From an uncultured Clostridia bacterium (GTDB lineage Bacteria; Bacillota; Clostridia; Oscillospirales; Oscillospiraceae): DNA of 34,845 nt. Shown here one piece after another: positions 1 through 8,287 of this stretch (position 1 is its first letter; every line of letters begins with the position of its first letter). Under the pieces are notes generated by a model. It searched no databases. It worked only from the letters and a program-made list of their open reading frames with translations, and was not told the DNA's origin. Location of the stretch: the NCBI GenBank assembly GCA_947365965.1, contig CANAZG010000023.1:1-34845 (forward strand). Reading direction: 5' to 3'. The translations under genes were made by a program, and so were the position numbers.

Positions 1-90
1 TTTTGGACGAGGAGATCTTCCTCTCTATCCTTCGCTTTTTATGAGACGGGCGTGGGGACTCCTTACGGAAATCCATCCCAAGAGGGCACA

Positions 91-127
91 AAAACCGGCG
101 ATTCCCTGGAAGAACAGCGGAATCGCC
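91..127 (-). terminator. Rho-independent terminator of thiT
   Basis: A perfect 9-bp stem (GGCGATTCC at 97-105, GGAATCGCC at 119-127) lies 10 bases past the thiT stop codon. On the minus strand it is followed by GGTTTTTGTG, a short U tract. Bases 1-90 show no supportable gene. Confidence 0.8.
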
Positions 128-136
128 GTGTTGGGT

Positions 137-712
137 TCAGCCCCTCCGTCCGGAGAGGTCCTGGCCCAGAATGTATCTCTTGAGGGGCATGTACAGCACC
201 CCGGCAATCACCAGGGCCAGAACCGTGTTGGGCAGCATGTAGGATCCGTTGTACACCAGGGAGTAGATGCTGGGGCTGGTGAGGGTCATGCCCAGCAGCT
301 CCGTGGGGGCGATGATCCGATAGATGGTGACGCCGCTGATGTAGTGGACCGCGAACCGGCAGGCGCAGCCCACCACAGTCCCCGCGAAGATGCCCCAGCT
401 CCTCCCCTTGAAGAGGCCCGCCAGCCCCAGGGGCGTGAAGGCCAGCAGGTAATCCAGGAGCATGGACTGCCAGCCCCAGGCGTAGGCACCGTCGAAGATC
501 AGCTGGAGCAGGCCGAAGGCGAAGCCCGCCAGCAGCCCCGGCTTCACCCCCCACCGCACCGCGAACAGCAGCAGCGGGAACATGGCCGGGGTCAGGCTCC
601 CGCCATTGGGCAGCTCCATCAGCTTGATGTAGCTGAGGACCTGAGCCAGAGCCACCAGGATGGCCGCCTCGCACAGGCAGCGCAGGTTCATGGATGTTTT
701 CGTGTTGGACAT
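137..712 (-). CDS. thiT: Energy-coupled thiamine transporter ThiT (ECF S component)
   Basis: This is a 191-residue, very hydrophobic protein of about six membrane segments, the usual ThiT size. It binds thiamine in the membrane and works with a shared ECF module (EcfT plus two ATPases) encoded elsewhere. Seen in the sequence: N-terminal helices, a Gly/Trp-rich stretch (AYAWGWQS, residues 77-83) leading into LLDYLLAFTPLGLAGL, and a basic C-terminus, all typical of ThiT. The ATG at 712 is chosen because GGAGGAAGG lies 4-5 bases upstream and because the open frame further upstream runs through the riboswitch. Function is further supported by the TPP riboswitch in its leader. It is a single-gene transcript with its own terminator. 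Confidence 0.93.
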   Translation of the reverse strand: MSNTKTSMNLRCLCEAAILVALAQVLSYIKLMELPNGGSLTPAMFPLLLFAVRWGVKPGLLAGFAFGLLQLIFDGAYAWGWQSMLLDYLLAFTPLGLAGLFKGRSWGIFAGTVVGCACRFAVHYISGVTIYRIIAPTELLGMTLTSPSIYSLVYNGSYMLPNTVLALVIAGVLYMPLKRYILGQDLSGRRG

Positions 713-753
713 GGTACCTTCCTCCTTTGTATTGACGGGAAGTGCCTGCGGAC

Positions 754-790
754 AAAAAAGTCGTATGTCCGCAAGGCGCGGACATACGAC
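754..790 (-). terminator. Riboswitch-controlled leader terminator
   Basis: The perfect hairpin GTCGTATGTCCGC / GCGGACATACGAC (13-bp arms, 760-790) is followed on the minus strand by six U residues (754-759). It sits between the TPP aptamer and thiT. This is the expected expression platform: with TPP bound the terminator should form and stop transcription. The switching partner is inferred, the hairpin is seen directly. Confidence 0.9.
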
Positions 791-811
791 AATAGCGCTA
801 TACAATCGCAT

Positions 812-897
812 TCCTACGCCGGCATTACCCGGATCAGGTTCGAGGGACCGGACGGCATTGCGTCTCATCTCAGCCGGCGTGCACCAGCGCCCCTTGG
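812..897 (-). promoter_or_regulatory. TPP riboswitch (THI element)
   Basis: On the minus strand the conserved THI-box parts occur in order: GGGGCGC near 885-893, CTGAGATGA near 862-871, and later AACCTGATCCGGGTAATGCCGGCGTA (812-842, quoted as the two conserved blocks ACCTGATC and GGGTAATGCC). These form the pyrimidine- and pyrophosphate-sensing arms of the TPP aptamer. It precedes thiT by about 100 bases, separated by a terminator hairpin. Confidence 0.95.
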
Positions 898-907
898 ATT
901 GTCCCTG

Positions 908-936
908 AGTATAGCAGAGGCGGGAGGGTTTGTCAA
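908..936 (-). promoter_or_regulatory. Sigma-A promoter of the thiT leader
   Basis: On the minus strand a perfect TTGACA (931-936) and TATACT (908-913) are separated by 17 bases. Transcription should start near 901, immediately before the aptamer. From 937 to about 1309 I see no gene; the DNA is locally AT-rich and without coding signal. Confidence 0.88.
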
Positions 937-1309
937 GGGCTGTACAGCGCATGGCACGGAAATCAATTTTGTGAGATAATATTCAAAGCGCACCGTATCA
1001 GCAGGAAAAGAGCTTATCTGGGGTCTGTGGTTAGTGATGTTTTTAAGGCAAAAAGAGCCGTTTTCAGAACTTCGCCGCGCAGCAATTTGTATATCCTAAA
1101 TGTTTATATTAAATATTTTGTAAGACCCCGCAAAACCTTGTGGAACAGCGCATTACCCCGCATTTCCTGATAGGAAACCACCCCAATTACTACGAATTTA
1201 CTACCAAGGGATGAGCATTGATACGACAAAACACCGGGAAATGCGGACATACGGTTTTGCGCCACACTTTGAACTGCCCCTGAAAATCACATATCGCCCG
1301 ACTGAATAG

Positions 1310-1342
1310 GCCGTCTTTTCTGCGTAGAAAAGGCGGCTTTTT
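1310..1342 (+). terminator. Rho-independent terminator upstream of the parA stub
   Basis: The stem GCCGTCTTTTCT (1310-1321) pairs with AGAAAAGGCGGC (1326-1337) through one T-G wobble, with a GCGT loop and a TTTTT tail (1338-1342). It points along the plus strand. No recognisable gene remains upstream, so it probably ended a gene of the lost mobile element, or acts as an attenuator ahead of the parA start. Confidence 0.75.
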
Positions 1343-1357
1343 CCATGCCTGTACATA

Positions 1358-1381
1358 GCCGTCTGTCTCGCCACAGGCGGC
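1358..1381 (+). promoter_or_regulatory. Leader hairpin before the parA stub
   Basis: GCCGTCTGT (1358-1366) pairs with ACAGGCGGC (1373-1381), again with one T-G wobble, 8 bases ahead of the ribosome site GAAAGGAGG. It repeats the outer GCCG/CGGC arms of the terminator at 1310-1342. Role unknown; possibly translational or attenuation control. Confidence 0.4.
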
Positions 1382-1407
1382 TAAATCCATGAAAGGAGGA
1401 CCCCCAA

Positions 1408-1455
1408 GTGGCGAAACCGAAAGTGATAAGCGTAGCGAATCAAAAAGGCGGAGTT
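1408..1455 (+). pseudogene. ParA-like ATPase, first 16 codons only
   Basis: A GTG start at 1408, preceded by AAAGGAGG, encodes MAKPKVISVANQKGGV. This is the N-terminal strand and the beginning of the deviant Walker A motif (KGGVGKT) of ParA/Soj ATPases. The frame is cut exactly where GKT should follow, and the DNA changes to an IS end that starts at GTTACCCTCC. It is a different parA allele from the intact copy at 25461-26246. The GTT may belong to both partners, so the join could be at a 3-bp microhomology. Confidence 0.75.
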
Positions 1456-1521
1456 ACCCTCCCGCCGAAAAATGACAAAATTTCTTCGGCGTTTTCTTAC
1501 AATTTCATATTGGCGTTGACA
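1453..1521 (+). mobile_element. IS end remnant (probably IS21 family right end), copy A
   Basis: Bases 1453-1510 are identical, in inverted orientation, to 24251-24308, where the same sequence lies just behind an IstB C-terminus. After two mismatches both copies continue GCGTTGACA and then diverge, so the element tip is placed at 1521 (ending in CA). The body of this IS would have lain to the left (below 1453) and is gone. Family assignment comes from the IstB piece beside copy B. Confidence 0.75.
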
Positions 1522-2250
1522 TACATCCGTCCAAAACTGGGCAGCGTTCCCCTGAACAAATTGACAACAAATGAGCTCCAGCAGTTTTTCAACTGGATGA
1601 AGAAGGACGGACGTACTCTGCATAGAGAGTCCAGGGGCGGCGGTCTCTCGGACAACATGGTGCGCAACTGCCACAGCCTATGCCGCAGGGCCTTGGAAAA
1701 AGCTGTGGCAGACCGATTGATCGTAAAGAATCCAATTGAGGAATGCAAGGCCCCGCCAATCAGACGGGAGGAGATGCAGCTGCTCACCAGGGAGGAGCCG
1801 CAAAGACTGCTCATCCAGGCCAAAGACGAAGGTTACTGCGAGGTGTTCCTGCTGGAACTGACCACTGGCCTTCGCGTGGGAGAACTGATGGCGCTCCAGT
1901 GGGGTGACCTGAATCTCAAGACGGGGGAACTGCGCATTGAGCGTCAGGTCTATCGAACCAAAGAGGAACTGCTGATCCAGGAACCCAAGACCAAGGCATC
2001 TATGATATGCAGAGGCAAGCCGCCACAAAAATCGACCGGGGCATTGGTAGAGCGGAGACTCCCACAGAAAGTTCCCAGGCAACCACCAGCCACATCATAA
2101 CGGACTTCAAGCCAAAACGAGGTAAGAAGCGATATTGGGGCAGCGGATACTTGGGTCAGACCAAAAGTGGGCGCTGGAACGGAAGGTACACGGTGACCTG
2201 GCCCGATGGAACAAAACGCACCAGCATTTCGATGGCACCCCGCCCGGTGT
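1522..2250 (+). pseudogene. Tyrosine recombinase/integrase, truncated with internal deletion
   Basis: Two pieces of one integrase are joined out of frame. The first (1522 to about 2000) gives the core-binding domain and the start of the catalytic domain, including TGLRVGELMALQW with the first catalytic Arg, and ends at PKTKAS. The second (about 2001-2245, shifted frame) starts YDMQRQAATKIDRGIG, which resembles the segment just after the catalytic Tyr, and continues into a C-terminal extension (GRYTVTWPDGTKRT). The H-x-x-R region and the Tyr are therefore missing. The N-terminus is cut by the IS end at 1521 and the C-terminus stops at about 2245. It cannot be active. Such integrases belong to integrative elements of gut Clostridia. 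Confidence 0.75.
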
Positions 2251-2269
2251 ATCAGCAGTCAGGGACACT

Positions 2270-3157
2270 TCAGGAGTGCGACTCGGCACAGGTCTCCTCC
2301 GACCGTCCCGGAAGATCCCGCAGGGCCATTTTATAGCCCCAGCAGAGTTTCGCCTCGGTGAGAGCAATGACCTTATGCAGGTATTCTACTGAGGTGCGGG
2401 TATCCCCTTTCAGGTAGTAGTAGAAATTTGCCACACCGTAAAGCTGGTTGGCAGTCTCCAGCACATCCTCGGGATCAATCGTATTCAGAAAGTCCTCTGC
2501 CGTCATATTCCCTTTGTACATGAGAATGCGTGTCTTATAAGTCTTTTCGGAATCCACGCAGGGGGTCTCCGCTGTGACCTGCTCCAGGCATCCGGCGGCT
2601 TCTTCGCCCCTGCCCAGCTTCATGTAACAGTTCCACATCCACTCTACCTCAAAGGGAACCACAGGATCGTTGATGTGGTTGTGGGCTTGGATCGCCCTCT
2701 GGAAGGATCCAACAGCGTCCTCGTACCGGTCCAGAAAGTAGAGCACTACTCCCTGGAAGTGCCATTTCCAACCGTCCTCCTGGTCAAGCGCTGTGGCCAG
2801 CGCAAAATCCGACAGGGCCTGGCTGAAACGCCCCTGTCCCATGAGCTTTCTGCCCCGGTTATACAGTGTGTGGGGAGAAAAGGGGCGGATGGAGAGCGCC
2901 TGCGAATAGTTTTCGATCGCCTGCTCGATATCCCCACAGACAATGGCCCGGGCACACCAGAGGTAGTAGTTCTTGGGATCTGTTTCCAGCTGCTTGTCGA
3001 TCTTGGCACATTCCTCAGGGTCCGCCGCCAGGCGGCCCTTGGTGGCCAATCCATTGTACATAATTTTCCTTTGCTCTTCTGAGATCATTGCAAGATCCTC
3101 CTTGGTGATTCTGCTGACAGCCTCAATAATCTGCTGCTTGGCATGGTGAGTCATCAT
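2270..3157 (-). CDS. Tetratricopeptide-repeat protein
   Basis: This is a 295-residue soluble protein with several TPR units (for example around the segments YYLWCARAIVCGDIEQAIENY, quoted here as AIENYSQALSIRP, then LYNRGRKLMGQGRFSQALSDF, and RYEDAVGSFQRAIQ). TPRs mediate protein-protein contacts; partner unknown. The ATG at 3157 is chosen as the first of two adjacent Met codons; the open frame extends 34 codons further but through an AT-rich, promoter-like stretch. No good ribosome site is visible, so the start is uncertain. The last ~12 residues run into the integrase scar on the other strand, so the C-terminus may be altered. It is divergent from the epimerase gene, with a palindrome between them. 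Confidence 0.7.
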   Translation of the reverse strand: MMTHHAKQQIIEAVSRITKEDLAMISEEQRKIMYNGLATKGRLAADPEECAKIDKQLETDPKNYYLWCARAIVCGDIEQAIENYSQALSIRPFSPHTLYNRGRKLMGQGRFSQALSDFALATALDQEDGWKWHFQGVVLYFLDRYEDAVGSFQRAIQAHNHINDPVVPFEVEWMWNCYMKLGRGEEAAGCLEQVTAETPCVDSEKTYKTRILMYKGNMTAEDFLNTIDPEDVLETANQLYGVANFYYYLKGDTRTSVEYLHKVIALTEAKLCWGYKMALRDLPGRSEETCAESHS

Positions 3158-3279
3158 ATTATTTGCATCTACTCTACGAGTGTAGAACGCATTTGGGCTA
3201 TTTTTCTCTCTTTTTCTTGTTAGTTCTCCAAAAAAATTTTTCTCAACAAGTAGTGACAAATTTTGATTTCCATGTTAAT

Positions 3280-3297
3280 ATTATTACTGGTAATAAT
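3280..3297. promoter_or_regulatory. 18-bp palindrome, candidate GntR operator
   Basis: ATTATTAC-TG-GTAATAAT is a perfect 8-2-8 palindrome in the AT-rich gap between the divergent TPR and epimerase genes. Its left 16 bases match the operator in the GntR promoter (22289-22304) at 14 of 16 positions, and the two differences are symmetrical. Confidence 0.65.
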
Positions 3298-3413
3298 TAA
3301 ATAATTATTGGTGAAAGAAGACAGAAACGTCCGATATCAGGGGGCACGCCGGTGGAGAGATACACGGCATCATGCCCGCATCAAAATCAAAGCATAAAAG
3401 GAAGGGTAACTGT

Positions 3414-4286
3414 ATGAACCACATGATTTCAAACGAACACCTCGCCGTGACAGTCGCGGAGCGGGGTGCCGAGATCCAGAGCATCCGGGCCGCCGACGGC
3501 ACGGAATTCTTCTGGAGCGGGGACAAGGCTATTTGGCCCAAGCATGGCCCCAACCTGTTCCCTTATCTGGCGAACCTTACGGAGGGGAAGTATACCTTGG
3601 CGGGCAAAACCTATGAGATGGGGCTCCACGGTTTCGTACCCTACTCCGAGCTGGCGGTTGAGTCCCGCGAGGACAGCAGAATCACGTTCCGCCTCTCTGC
3701 AAACGAGGAGACGATGAAATGCTATCCCTTTTCTTTCATCTACCGGGTGGCTTATACGCTGGAGCAGTGCCGCCTGTTGGTCACCTACAGTGTGGAGAAC
3801 ACGGGCGATCAACCGATGTATTTTGGTATCGGCGGCCACCCCGGCTTCCATCTGCCCATCGAACCCTGCCTCGCCTTTGAGGATTACCGCCTGACATTCG
3901 ATACCCCCGGCAGGACTGCCCGTGTTACCTTCTCTGAGCGGGGCGGTGTCACCGGAGAGACCGATTACCCTCTCCCGGACGGACAGCTCCCGCTCTCACA
4001 CAGGCTCTTTGACAACGGCGCCATTGTCCTCCGGGACGCGGGCCATCGTGTAAGGATCTCCTCCGAAAAGGGCTCCAAGGCCGTCACGGTCTCCTTCCCC
4101 CAGATGCCCTATGTGGGGATCTGGCATACTGCCAAGGCGCAGGTCCCGTTTCTCTGTGTTGAACCCTGGTCCTCCCTGCCCTCCCGGGACGGGGTCATTG
4201 AGGACCTCTCCAAACAGGACAACCTCGTCTCTCTGGATGCAGGAAAGCTCTACCGGAATACCTGGTCCATGGAGTTTGCCTTCTGA
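3414..4286 (+). CDS. Aldose 1-epimerase family protein (LacX-like)
   Basis: This 290-residue cytoplasmic protein belongs to the galactose mutarotase superfamily, LacX/YphB-type branch. Such enzymes interconvert alpha and beta anomers of sugars. Visible catalytic features are His72 in GLHGF, His142 in GGHPGF, and Glu250 in CVEPWSS, the expected His/His/Glu set. The ATG at 3414 has AAGGAAGG 8 bases upstream; an earlier in-frame ATG (3372) has none. It converges on the uronate operon, sharing a hairpin at 4316-4346, and a candidate GntR operator lies upstream. It may supply the correct anomer for the uronate isomerase or a related sugar; that is inference. Confidence 0.88.
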   Translation: MNHMISNEHLAVTVAERGAEIQSIRAADGTEFFWSGDKAIWPKHGPNLFPYLANLTEGKYTLAGKTYEMGLHGFVPYSELAVESREDSRITFRLSANEETMKCYPFSFIYRVAYTLEQCRLLVTYSVENTGDQPMYFGIGGHPGFHLPIEPCLAFEDYRLTFDTPGRTARVTFSERGGVTGETDYPLPDGQLPLSHRLFDNGAIVLRDAGHRVRISSEKGSKAVTVSFPQMPYVGIWHTAKAQVPFLCVEPWSSLPSRDGVIEDLSKQDNLVSLDAGKLYRNTWSMEFAF

Positions 4287-4315
4287 TCGTTCTTTAATCC
4301 GATCTGTTCAAAGCA

Positions 4316-4346
4316 GGGGGACCGGCGTTCTCGCGCCCGGTCCCCC
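4316..4346. terminator. Bidirectional hairpin between convergent genes
   Basis: GGGGGACCGG (4316-4325) and CCGGTCCCCC (4337-4346) form a perfect 10-bp GC stem between the epimerase stop and the end of the large minus-strand operon. Neither side has a good U tract, so termination efficiency is uncertain. Confidence 0.55.
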
Positions 4347-4363
4347 TGGGACGCTCTTTCGGG

Positions 4364-5389
4364 CTACCGCTGTACACGGCCGGTGCCGTCGCCCCCGGCA
4401 AGCTTCTCCACCTCGTCCACCGTGACCCGGTTAAAGTCGCCGGAGATGGAGTGCTTGAGGCAGGAGGCCGCCACGGCGAACTCCAGCGCCTGCTGATGGT
4501 CCTGATAGGCCTGGAGCCCGTAGATCAGACCGCCGGCAAAGCTGTCGCCGCCGCCTACGCGGTCAACGATATCCCGGATCTCATACTCCTTTGACACGTG
4601 GAAGGAGGTCCGGTCGTTGAGGCAGGCCGCCCAGCCGTTCCAGTCCGCGCTGTGGCTCTCCCGCAGAGTGATGGCGATCATCCTCATGCCGGGATAGGCT
4701 TCCAGCACCTTGCCGCTGAGCCTGCGGTATTTCTCCCGGTCCAGCTTCCCGGATGTCACATCCACGTCCACAGTGATTCCCAGGGACTTCTGCACGTCCT
4801 CCTCATTGGCGATGGCGATATCCACATACTTCGCCAGCTCGCCCATGACCTCGCTGGCCGATCTGCCGTATTTCCAGAGGTTCTTCCGGTAATTGAGGTC
4901 GCAGGAGACGGTGATGCCCCGCCTCTTGGCCTCCTGTACGCTCTCCAGGCTCAGCTCCATTGCCGTCTCGGAGATTGCTGGCGTGATGCCGGTAATATGG
5001 AACCATTCCACGCCCACAAAGGCCCTCTCCCAATCGATATCACCGGGCTTCGCCAGGGCGATGGAGGCGTATTCACGGTCATATATCACCTTGGAGGGGC
5101 GCTGATTGGCGCCCGCCTCCAGATAGTAGATACCCATGCGGCCCTTGTTGCGCTGGATCCGGGTGGTGTCCACGGCAAATTTCCGCAGCTCCGCCACACA
5201 CGCGTCACCGACCGCGTTGTCCGGCAGGACGGTCAGAAATCCGGCATCCAGGCCGAAGCCGGCCAGCGACACCGCCACATTGGCCTCTCCGCCGCCAAAG
5301 GTCGCCTCAAAGGCGGGCGTCTGAAAGAGGCGCTCTGTGCCGGGGGATTTCAGGCGGAGCATGATCTCGCCAAAAGTTAAGAATTTCAC
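4364..5389 (-). CDS. kdgK: 2-keto-3-deoxygluconate kinase (PfkB family)
   Basis: This is a 341-residue sugar kinase that phosphorylates 2-keto-3-deoxygluconate to KDPG. PfkB features: the N-terminal GEIMLRL, the [15 protein letters not shown] substrate loop, and the C-terminal signature [12 protein letters not shown] with the catalytic Asp near residue 282. The GTG at 5389 is preferred because GAGAGGAAAG lies 5 bases upstream; the longer frame would start inside the preceding gene. It is the last gene of the operon, 22 bases after the aldolase that uses its product. The neighbours (UxaC, UxuB-like, Eda) support KDG rather than another keto-sugar as substrate. Confidence 0.92.
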   Translation of the reverse strand: MKFLTFGEIMLRLKSPGTERLFQTPAFEATFGGGEANVAVSLAGFGLDAGFLTVLPDNAVGDACVAELRKFAVDTTRIQRNKGRMGIYYLEAGANQRPSKVIYDREYASIALAKPGDIDWERAFVGVEWFHITGITPAISETAMELSLESVQEAKRRGITVSCDLNYRKNLWKYGRSASEVMGELAKYVDIAIANEEDVQKSLGITVDVDVTSGKLDREKYRRLSGKVLEAYPGMRMIAITLRESHSADWNGWAACLNDRTSFHVSKEYEIRDIVDRVGGGDSFAGGLIYGLQAYQDHQQALEFAVAASCLKHSISGDFNRVTVDEVEKLAGGDGTGRVQR

Positions 5390-5411
5390 GGCGACTTTCC
5401 TCTCTATACTC

Positions 5412-6368
5412 TTATTTTTGCAGGAGGTGGACAGCAAAGCCGCCGATCTCCTGCTCCAGGTATACCGCGGTCATCCGCCTGCCTTTGTACTTGGCTGTCT
5501 CCATATTCACGGCAAAGCCCTTTTTCTGAAGATACGCCACGGCCCGGCCGATGTGGTTAGTCCGAACAGCCAGATGGCCGCTCTCTCCCAAATATTTGCT
5601 TTTCATGACCTCGATCCCCGTGCCGGCAAAGGTGGAGCTGCTGCCCTCTTTTACGCTGAAAGCGAATATGTCCGCAAACGCCAGGGCGACCTCCATGGCC
5701 GCCTCTCCGCTTTCCGTGTTGATGCCTACATGGGCCAGTTCAAAGCCCAAGGAGGCGGCCACAGCCTCCCTGCACAACCGGGTGATTTTCTCAAAATTCC
5801 CCGCAGCGATATCCGCCTTGGTACACACCCAGCTTCCACCCACTGTGTGGACATAGGGCGCAGCGGCATACTCGCCGATATTCTCCCCATTTACACCGCC
5901 GGTGGGGATGAATTTTACGCTGCCAAAGGGCGCGGACAAGCTCTTCATCGCCGTCAGACCGCCGTAGACATTGGCGGGGAAGAATTTCACCACGTCCACG
6001 CCCAGCCGCAGGGCGGACATGATCTCTGTGGGGGTGACGCATCCGGGCGTCACTGTGATCTCGTTTTCCACGCACCACCGGACCATCTCCGGATCAAAAC
6101 CGGGGGATACGATGAACTGCGCTCCCGTCTCCACAACGGACTTCGCCTGCTCCAGGGTCAGGACGGTGCCCGCCCCCACCAGCATTTCCGGGCAGGACTC
6201 CGCCACGGCGCGGATGGAATCCAGACCAGCTGCGGTGCGCAGGGTGATCTCCATCACGTCGATTCCGCCTGCCAGCAATGCCTTGGCGGTGGGGACGGCG
6301 CTCTTCACGTCGTCCAGCACAACGACGGGGACAACGGCATTTCTGCCCAGCCGCTCAGAATGTTTCAT
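5412..6368 (-). CDS. eda: KDPG aldolase fused to a VOC (glyoxalase-like) domain
   Basis: Residues 1-205 form a KDPG / 4-hydroxy-2-oxoglutarate aldolase, cleaving KDPG to pyruvate and glyceraldehyde 3-phosphate. Key residues are Glu40 (EITLRT), GAGTVL at 65-70, and the Schiff-base Lys128 in VVKFFPA. Residues 209-318 form a VOC-fold segment (starts [11 protein letters not shown], ends [16 protein letters not shown]) of unknown role. Plain Eda is about 210 residues, so this is a true extension, with no frameshift needed. The ATG at 6368 has GGAGGG 6 bases upstream. It lies between the Ldh-type dehydrogenase and kdgK in the operon. Confidence 0.92.
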   Translation of the reverse strand: MKHSERLGRNAVVPVVVLDDVKSAVPTAKALLAGGIDVMEITLRTAAGLDSIRAVAESCPEMLVGAGTVLTLEQAKSVVETGAQFIVSPGFDPEMVRWCVENEITVTPGCVTPTEIMSALRLGVDVVKFFPANVYGGLTAMKSLSAPFGSVKFIPTGGVNGENIGEYAAAPYVHTVGGSWVCTKADIAAGNFEKITRLCREAVAASLGFELAHVGINTESGEAAMEVALAFADIFAFSVKEGSSSTFAGTGIEVMKSKYLGESGHLAVRTNHIGRAVAYLQKKGFAVNMETAKYKGRRMTAVYLEQEIGGFAVHLLQK

Positions 6369-6380
6369 GTTCCGCCCTCC

Positions 6381-7436
6381 TTATGTCAGATTCAGGGGGA
6401 TCCCCAGATCCGCGCTCATCTCCCGCAGGGACTCCGCCACCGCATTGGGCAGCTCCACAACGGTTTCCCAGCTTCTGTGCTTCTCCCATTCGATCTCACC
6501 GGGCAGAAAGATGCGCTCCTTCCCTTTGGCCTTGGGCGCCTCGTGAAGGGCCTCTGCCAGATCACCGGAGCGGGAGAGATACGTATCCATGCCGGAGAAC
6601 TTGGACACGTCCACGGCGATAAATGTATGGCACACGTTGTTGGGAGTCTCAGGCGCAAAGCACCAGCTCTTGATCTCTCCCGCACTGCTGATACCGCCGC
6701 CGGACAGTGCGCCTGTGAGCAGTTCCACCATCAGCGCCAGACCGTATCCCTTGTGGGCCGCCATGGGCTGCATGGCGCCCTCCTCGGGGTAGTGGCTGGG
6801 GTCCGTGGTGGGAACGCCGTCCCTGTCCACGATCCAAGTGTCAGGGATTTGCACCCCATCCTTCCGGGCCTGCACCACCTTCAGGGATGCCACGTTGCTC
6901 ATGGCGATATCCAGAAACACACTCCCGCCTTCCGCCGTCGGGGAGGCGTAGGCAAAGGGGTTGTTGCCCAGGATCATGCCCCTGGCCCCCGGGACTGTCA
7001 TGTTGGGGTCCACATTGGAAAAGCTGATGCCTACCATGCCGGACTTGGCGGCCAGATTGGCGTAGTAGCCCGCAGCTCCGAAATGTGTACTGTTCTTCAC
7101 CGTCACCAAGGCGATCCCGGTCTCCCCGGCTTTTCTGATGGCCAGCTCCATGGCCCGATAGCCCGCGACCATGCCCATGCAGCTGTGGGCGTCCATCAGA
7201 GCATAGGAGGGCCCCTCCGTCAGGATCTCGGGCTTTGCCCGGAAGTCCATGCCGCCTGCACGCTGTTTTTTTACGTAGCCGTAGAGGTTTTTGGCGCCAT
7301 GAGAATTGGTGCCAAAAAGGTCTGTCTCGCACAGCACCTCAGCAGTGATCTGTGCGTCTTCCGCACACATCCCCTCGTGCTCACAGCAGGCGGCACAGAA
7401 CGCCTTGAAGTCTTTTACTGAAATTTTGTTAGACAT
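6381..7436 (-). CDS. Ldh-family (malate/L-lactate dehydrogenase type) oxidoreductase
   Basis: A 351-residue NAD(P)-dependent dehydrogenase of the MDH/LDH2 family (AllD, ComC, YlbC, DlgD), which reduces or oxidises 2-hydroxy/2-keto acids. Family features are TNSHGAKNL (His46) and NSTHFGAAGYY (His118, the likely proton relay), followed by GNNPFAYASP. The ATG at 7436 has AAGGAGG 6 bases upstream. It sits between a fructuronate reductase and the KDPG aldolase, so a sugar-acid substrate such as a keto-gluconate or ureidoglycolate-like acid is possible. Exact substrate cannot be read from the sequence. It is only distantly similar to the second Ldh gene at 12837-13841. Confidence 0.85.
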   Translation of the reverse strand: MSNKISVKDFKAFCAACCEHEGMCAEDAQITAEVLCETDLFGTNSHGAKNLYGYVKKQRAGGMDFRAKPEILTEGPSYALMDAHSCMGMVAGYRAMELAIRKAGETGIALVTVKNSTHFGAAGYYANLAAKSGMVGISFSNVDPNMTVPGARGMILGNNPFAYASPTAEGGSVFLDIAMSNVASLKVVQARKDGVQIPDTWIVDRDGVPTTDPSHYPEEGAMQPMAAHKGYGLALMVELLTGALSGGGISSAGEIKSWCFAPETPNNVCHTFIAVDVSKFSGMDTYLSRSGDLAEALHEAPKAKGKERIFLPGEIEWEKHRSWETVVELPNAVAESLREMSADLGIPLNLT

Positions 7437-7451
7437 ATGCCCCTCCTTAAA

Positions 7452-8267
7452 TTATACGCCCCAATAGGCGGAAAAGCCGCCATCAATGGGGATAATCGCG
7501 CCATTTACAAAGGACGCCGCGTCAGAGCAGAGCCAGATCGCCGCGCCCGCCATCTCCTCCGGCGTTCCATAGCGGCCCATGGGCGTCTTGTCCAGGACCT
7601 TTCTGCCCCGCTCCGTCGGCTCTCCGCTCTCCTGCTGGAGCAGATAACGGTTCTGGCTGGTCAACAGGAAGCCCGGCGCAATGGCGTTGACCCGGATGGT
7701 CCTGCTGTAATTCTGGTTAAAATGAACCGCCATCCACTGGGTGAAGTTGGCGGCGGCGGCCTTCGCGCCGGAGTAGGCAATCGTATTGCTCAGAGGAAGG
7801 ATGGAGGCCATGGAGGCGATGTTGATAACAGAACCGTTGGAGGCCACAATGTCCCGGCCAAAGATCTGGGTGGTAAGGATCGCACCCAGCACGTTCAAGT
7901 CAAAGACATCCTGGAGCGCACTGAACGGGATGTCGAAAAAGGACATCTCCGAACTGGTGGAGGCGTCCTTCCGGTTGCCGCCCGCCCCGTTGACCAGCAC
8001 ATCTACTCTGCCGAAGCGCTCTGTGACCTGTTCACGGGCTGTCTCCAGTGTCTCCTTGTCCAGCACATCCGCCTGGACGGCAATGGCCTCACCACCGCCG
8101 TCCGTGATCTCCTGTGCGATCCTTTGGGCCTTCTCCAGGGTGCGGTTGAGCAGAGCGACGTTCATTCCTGCCTTCGCCATTTCCCGCGCCATGGTGCCGC
8201 AGATCACACCGCCCGCGCCGGTGATCACCGCTGTTTTTCCCTGGACGTTGAAAATTTCAGCGTTCAT
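7452..8267 (-). CDS. uxuB: SDR D-mannonate oxidoreductase / fructuronate reductase (UxuB/YjmF type)
   Basis: This 271-residue short-chain dehydrogenase should reduce D-fructuronate to D-mannonate with NAD(P)H. Motifs: TGAGGVICG near 17-24 (dinucleotide binding), NGAGGNRKD near 93-101, and the catalytic triad Ser152, Tyr165 (YSGAK), Lys169. The NGAGGNRKDASTS segment and length match the SDR-type UxuB of Bacillus (YjmF) rather than general FabG enzymes. The ATG at 8267 has GAGGAG upstream. It lies 38 bases after uxaC, whose product it would use. The symbol is by family resemblance and context. Confidence 0.82.
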   Translation of the reverse strand: MNAEIFNVQGKTAVITGAGGVICGTMAREMAKAGMNVALLNRTLEKAQRIAQEITDGGGEAIAVQADVLDKETLETAREQVTERFGRVDVLVNGAGGNRKDASTSSEMSFFDIPFSALQDVFDLNVLGAILTTQIFGRDIVASNGSVINIASMASILPLSNTIAYSGAKAAAANFTQWMAVHFNQNYSRTIRVNAIAPGFLLTSQNRYLLQQESGEPTERGRKVLDKTPMGRYGTPEEMAGAAIWLCSDAASFVNGAIIPIDGGFSAYWGV

Positions 8268-8287
8268 TCTCTGTATCTCCTCTAAAT

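Noticed and set aside
1190-1390. 66-codon open frame on the minus strand
   Set aside because: It runs through a terminator hairpin and the parA leader, and resembles no protein.
2675-3082. 135-codon open frame on the plus strand
   Set aside because: Antisense to the TPR gene, no ribosome site.
5337-7421. 694-codon open frame on the plus strand
   Set aside because: It is antisense to eda, the Ldh gene and part of kdgK, which have clear motifs; its protein is rich in His/Gly/Arg without any family pattern, a GC-codon shadow.
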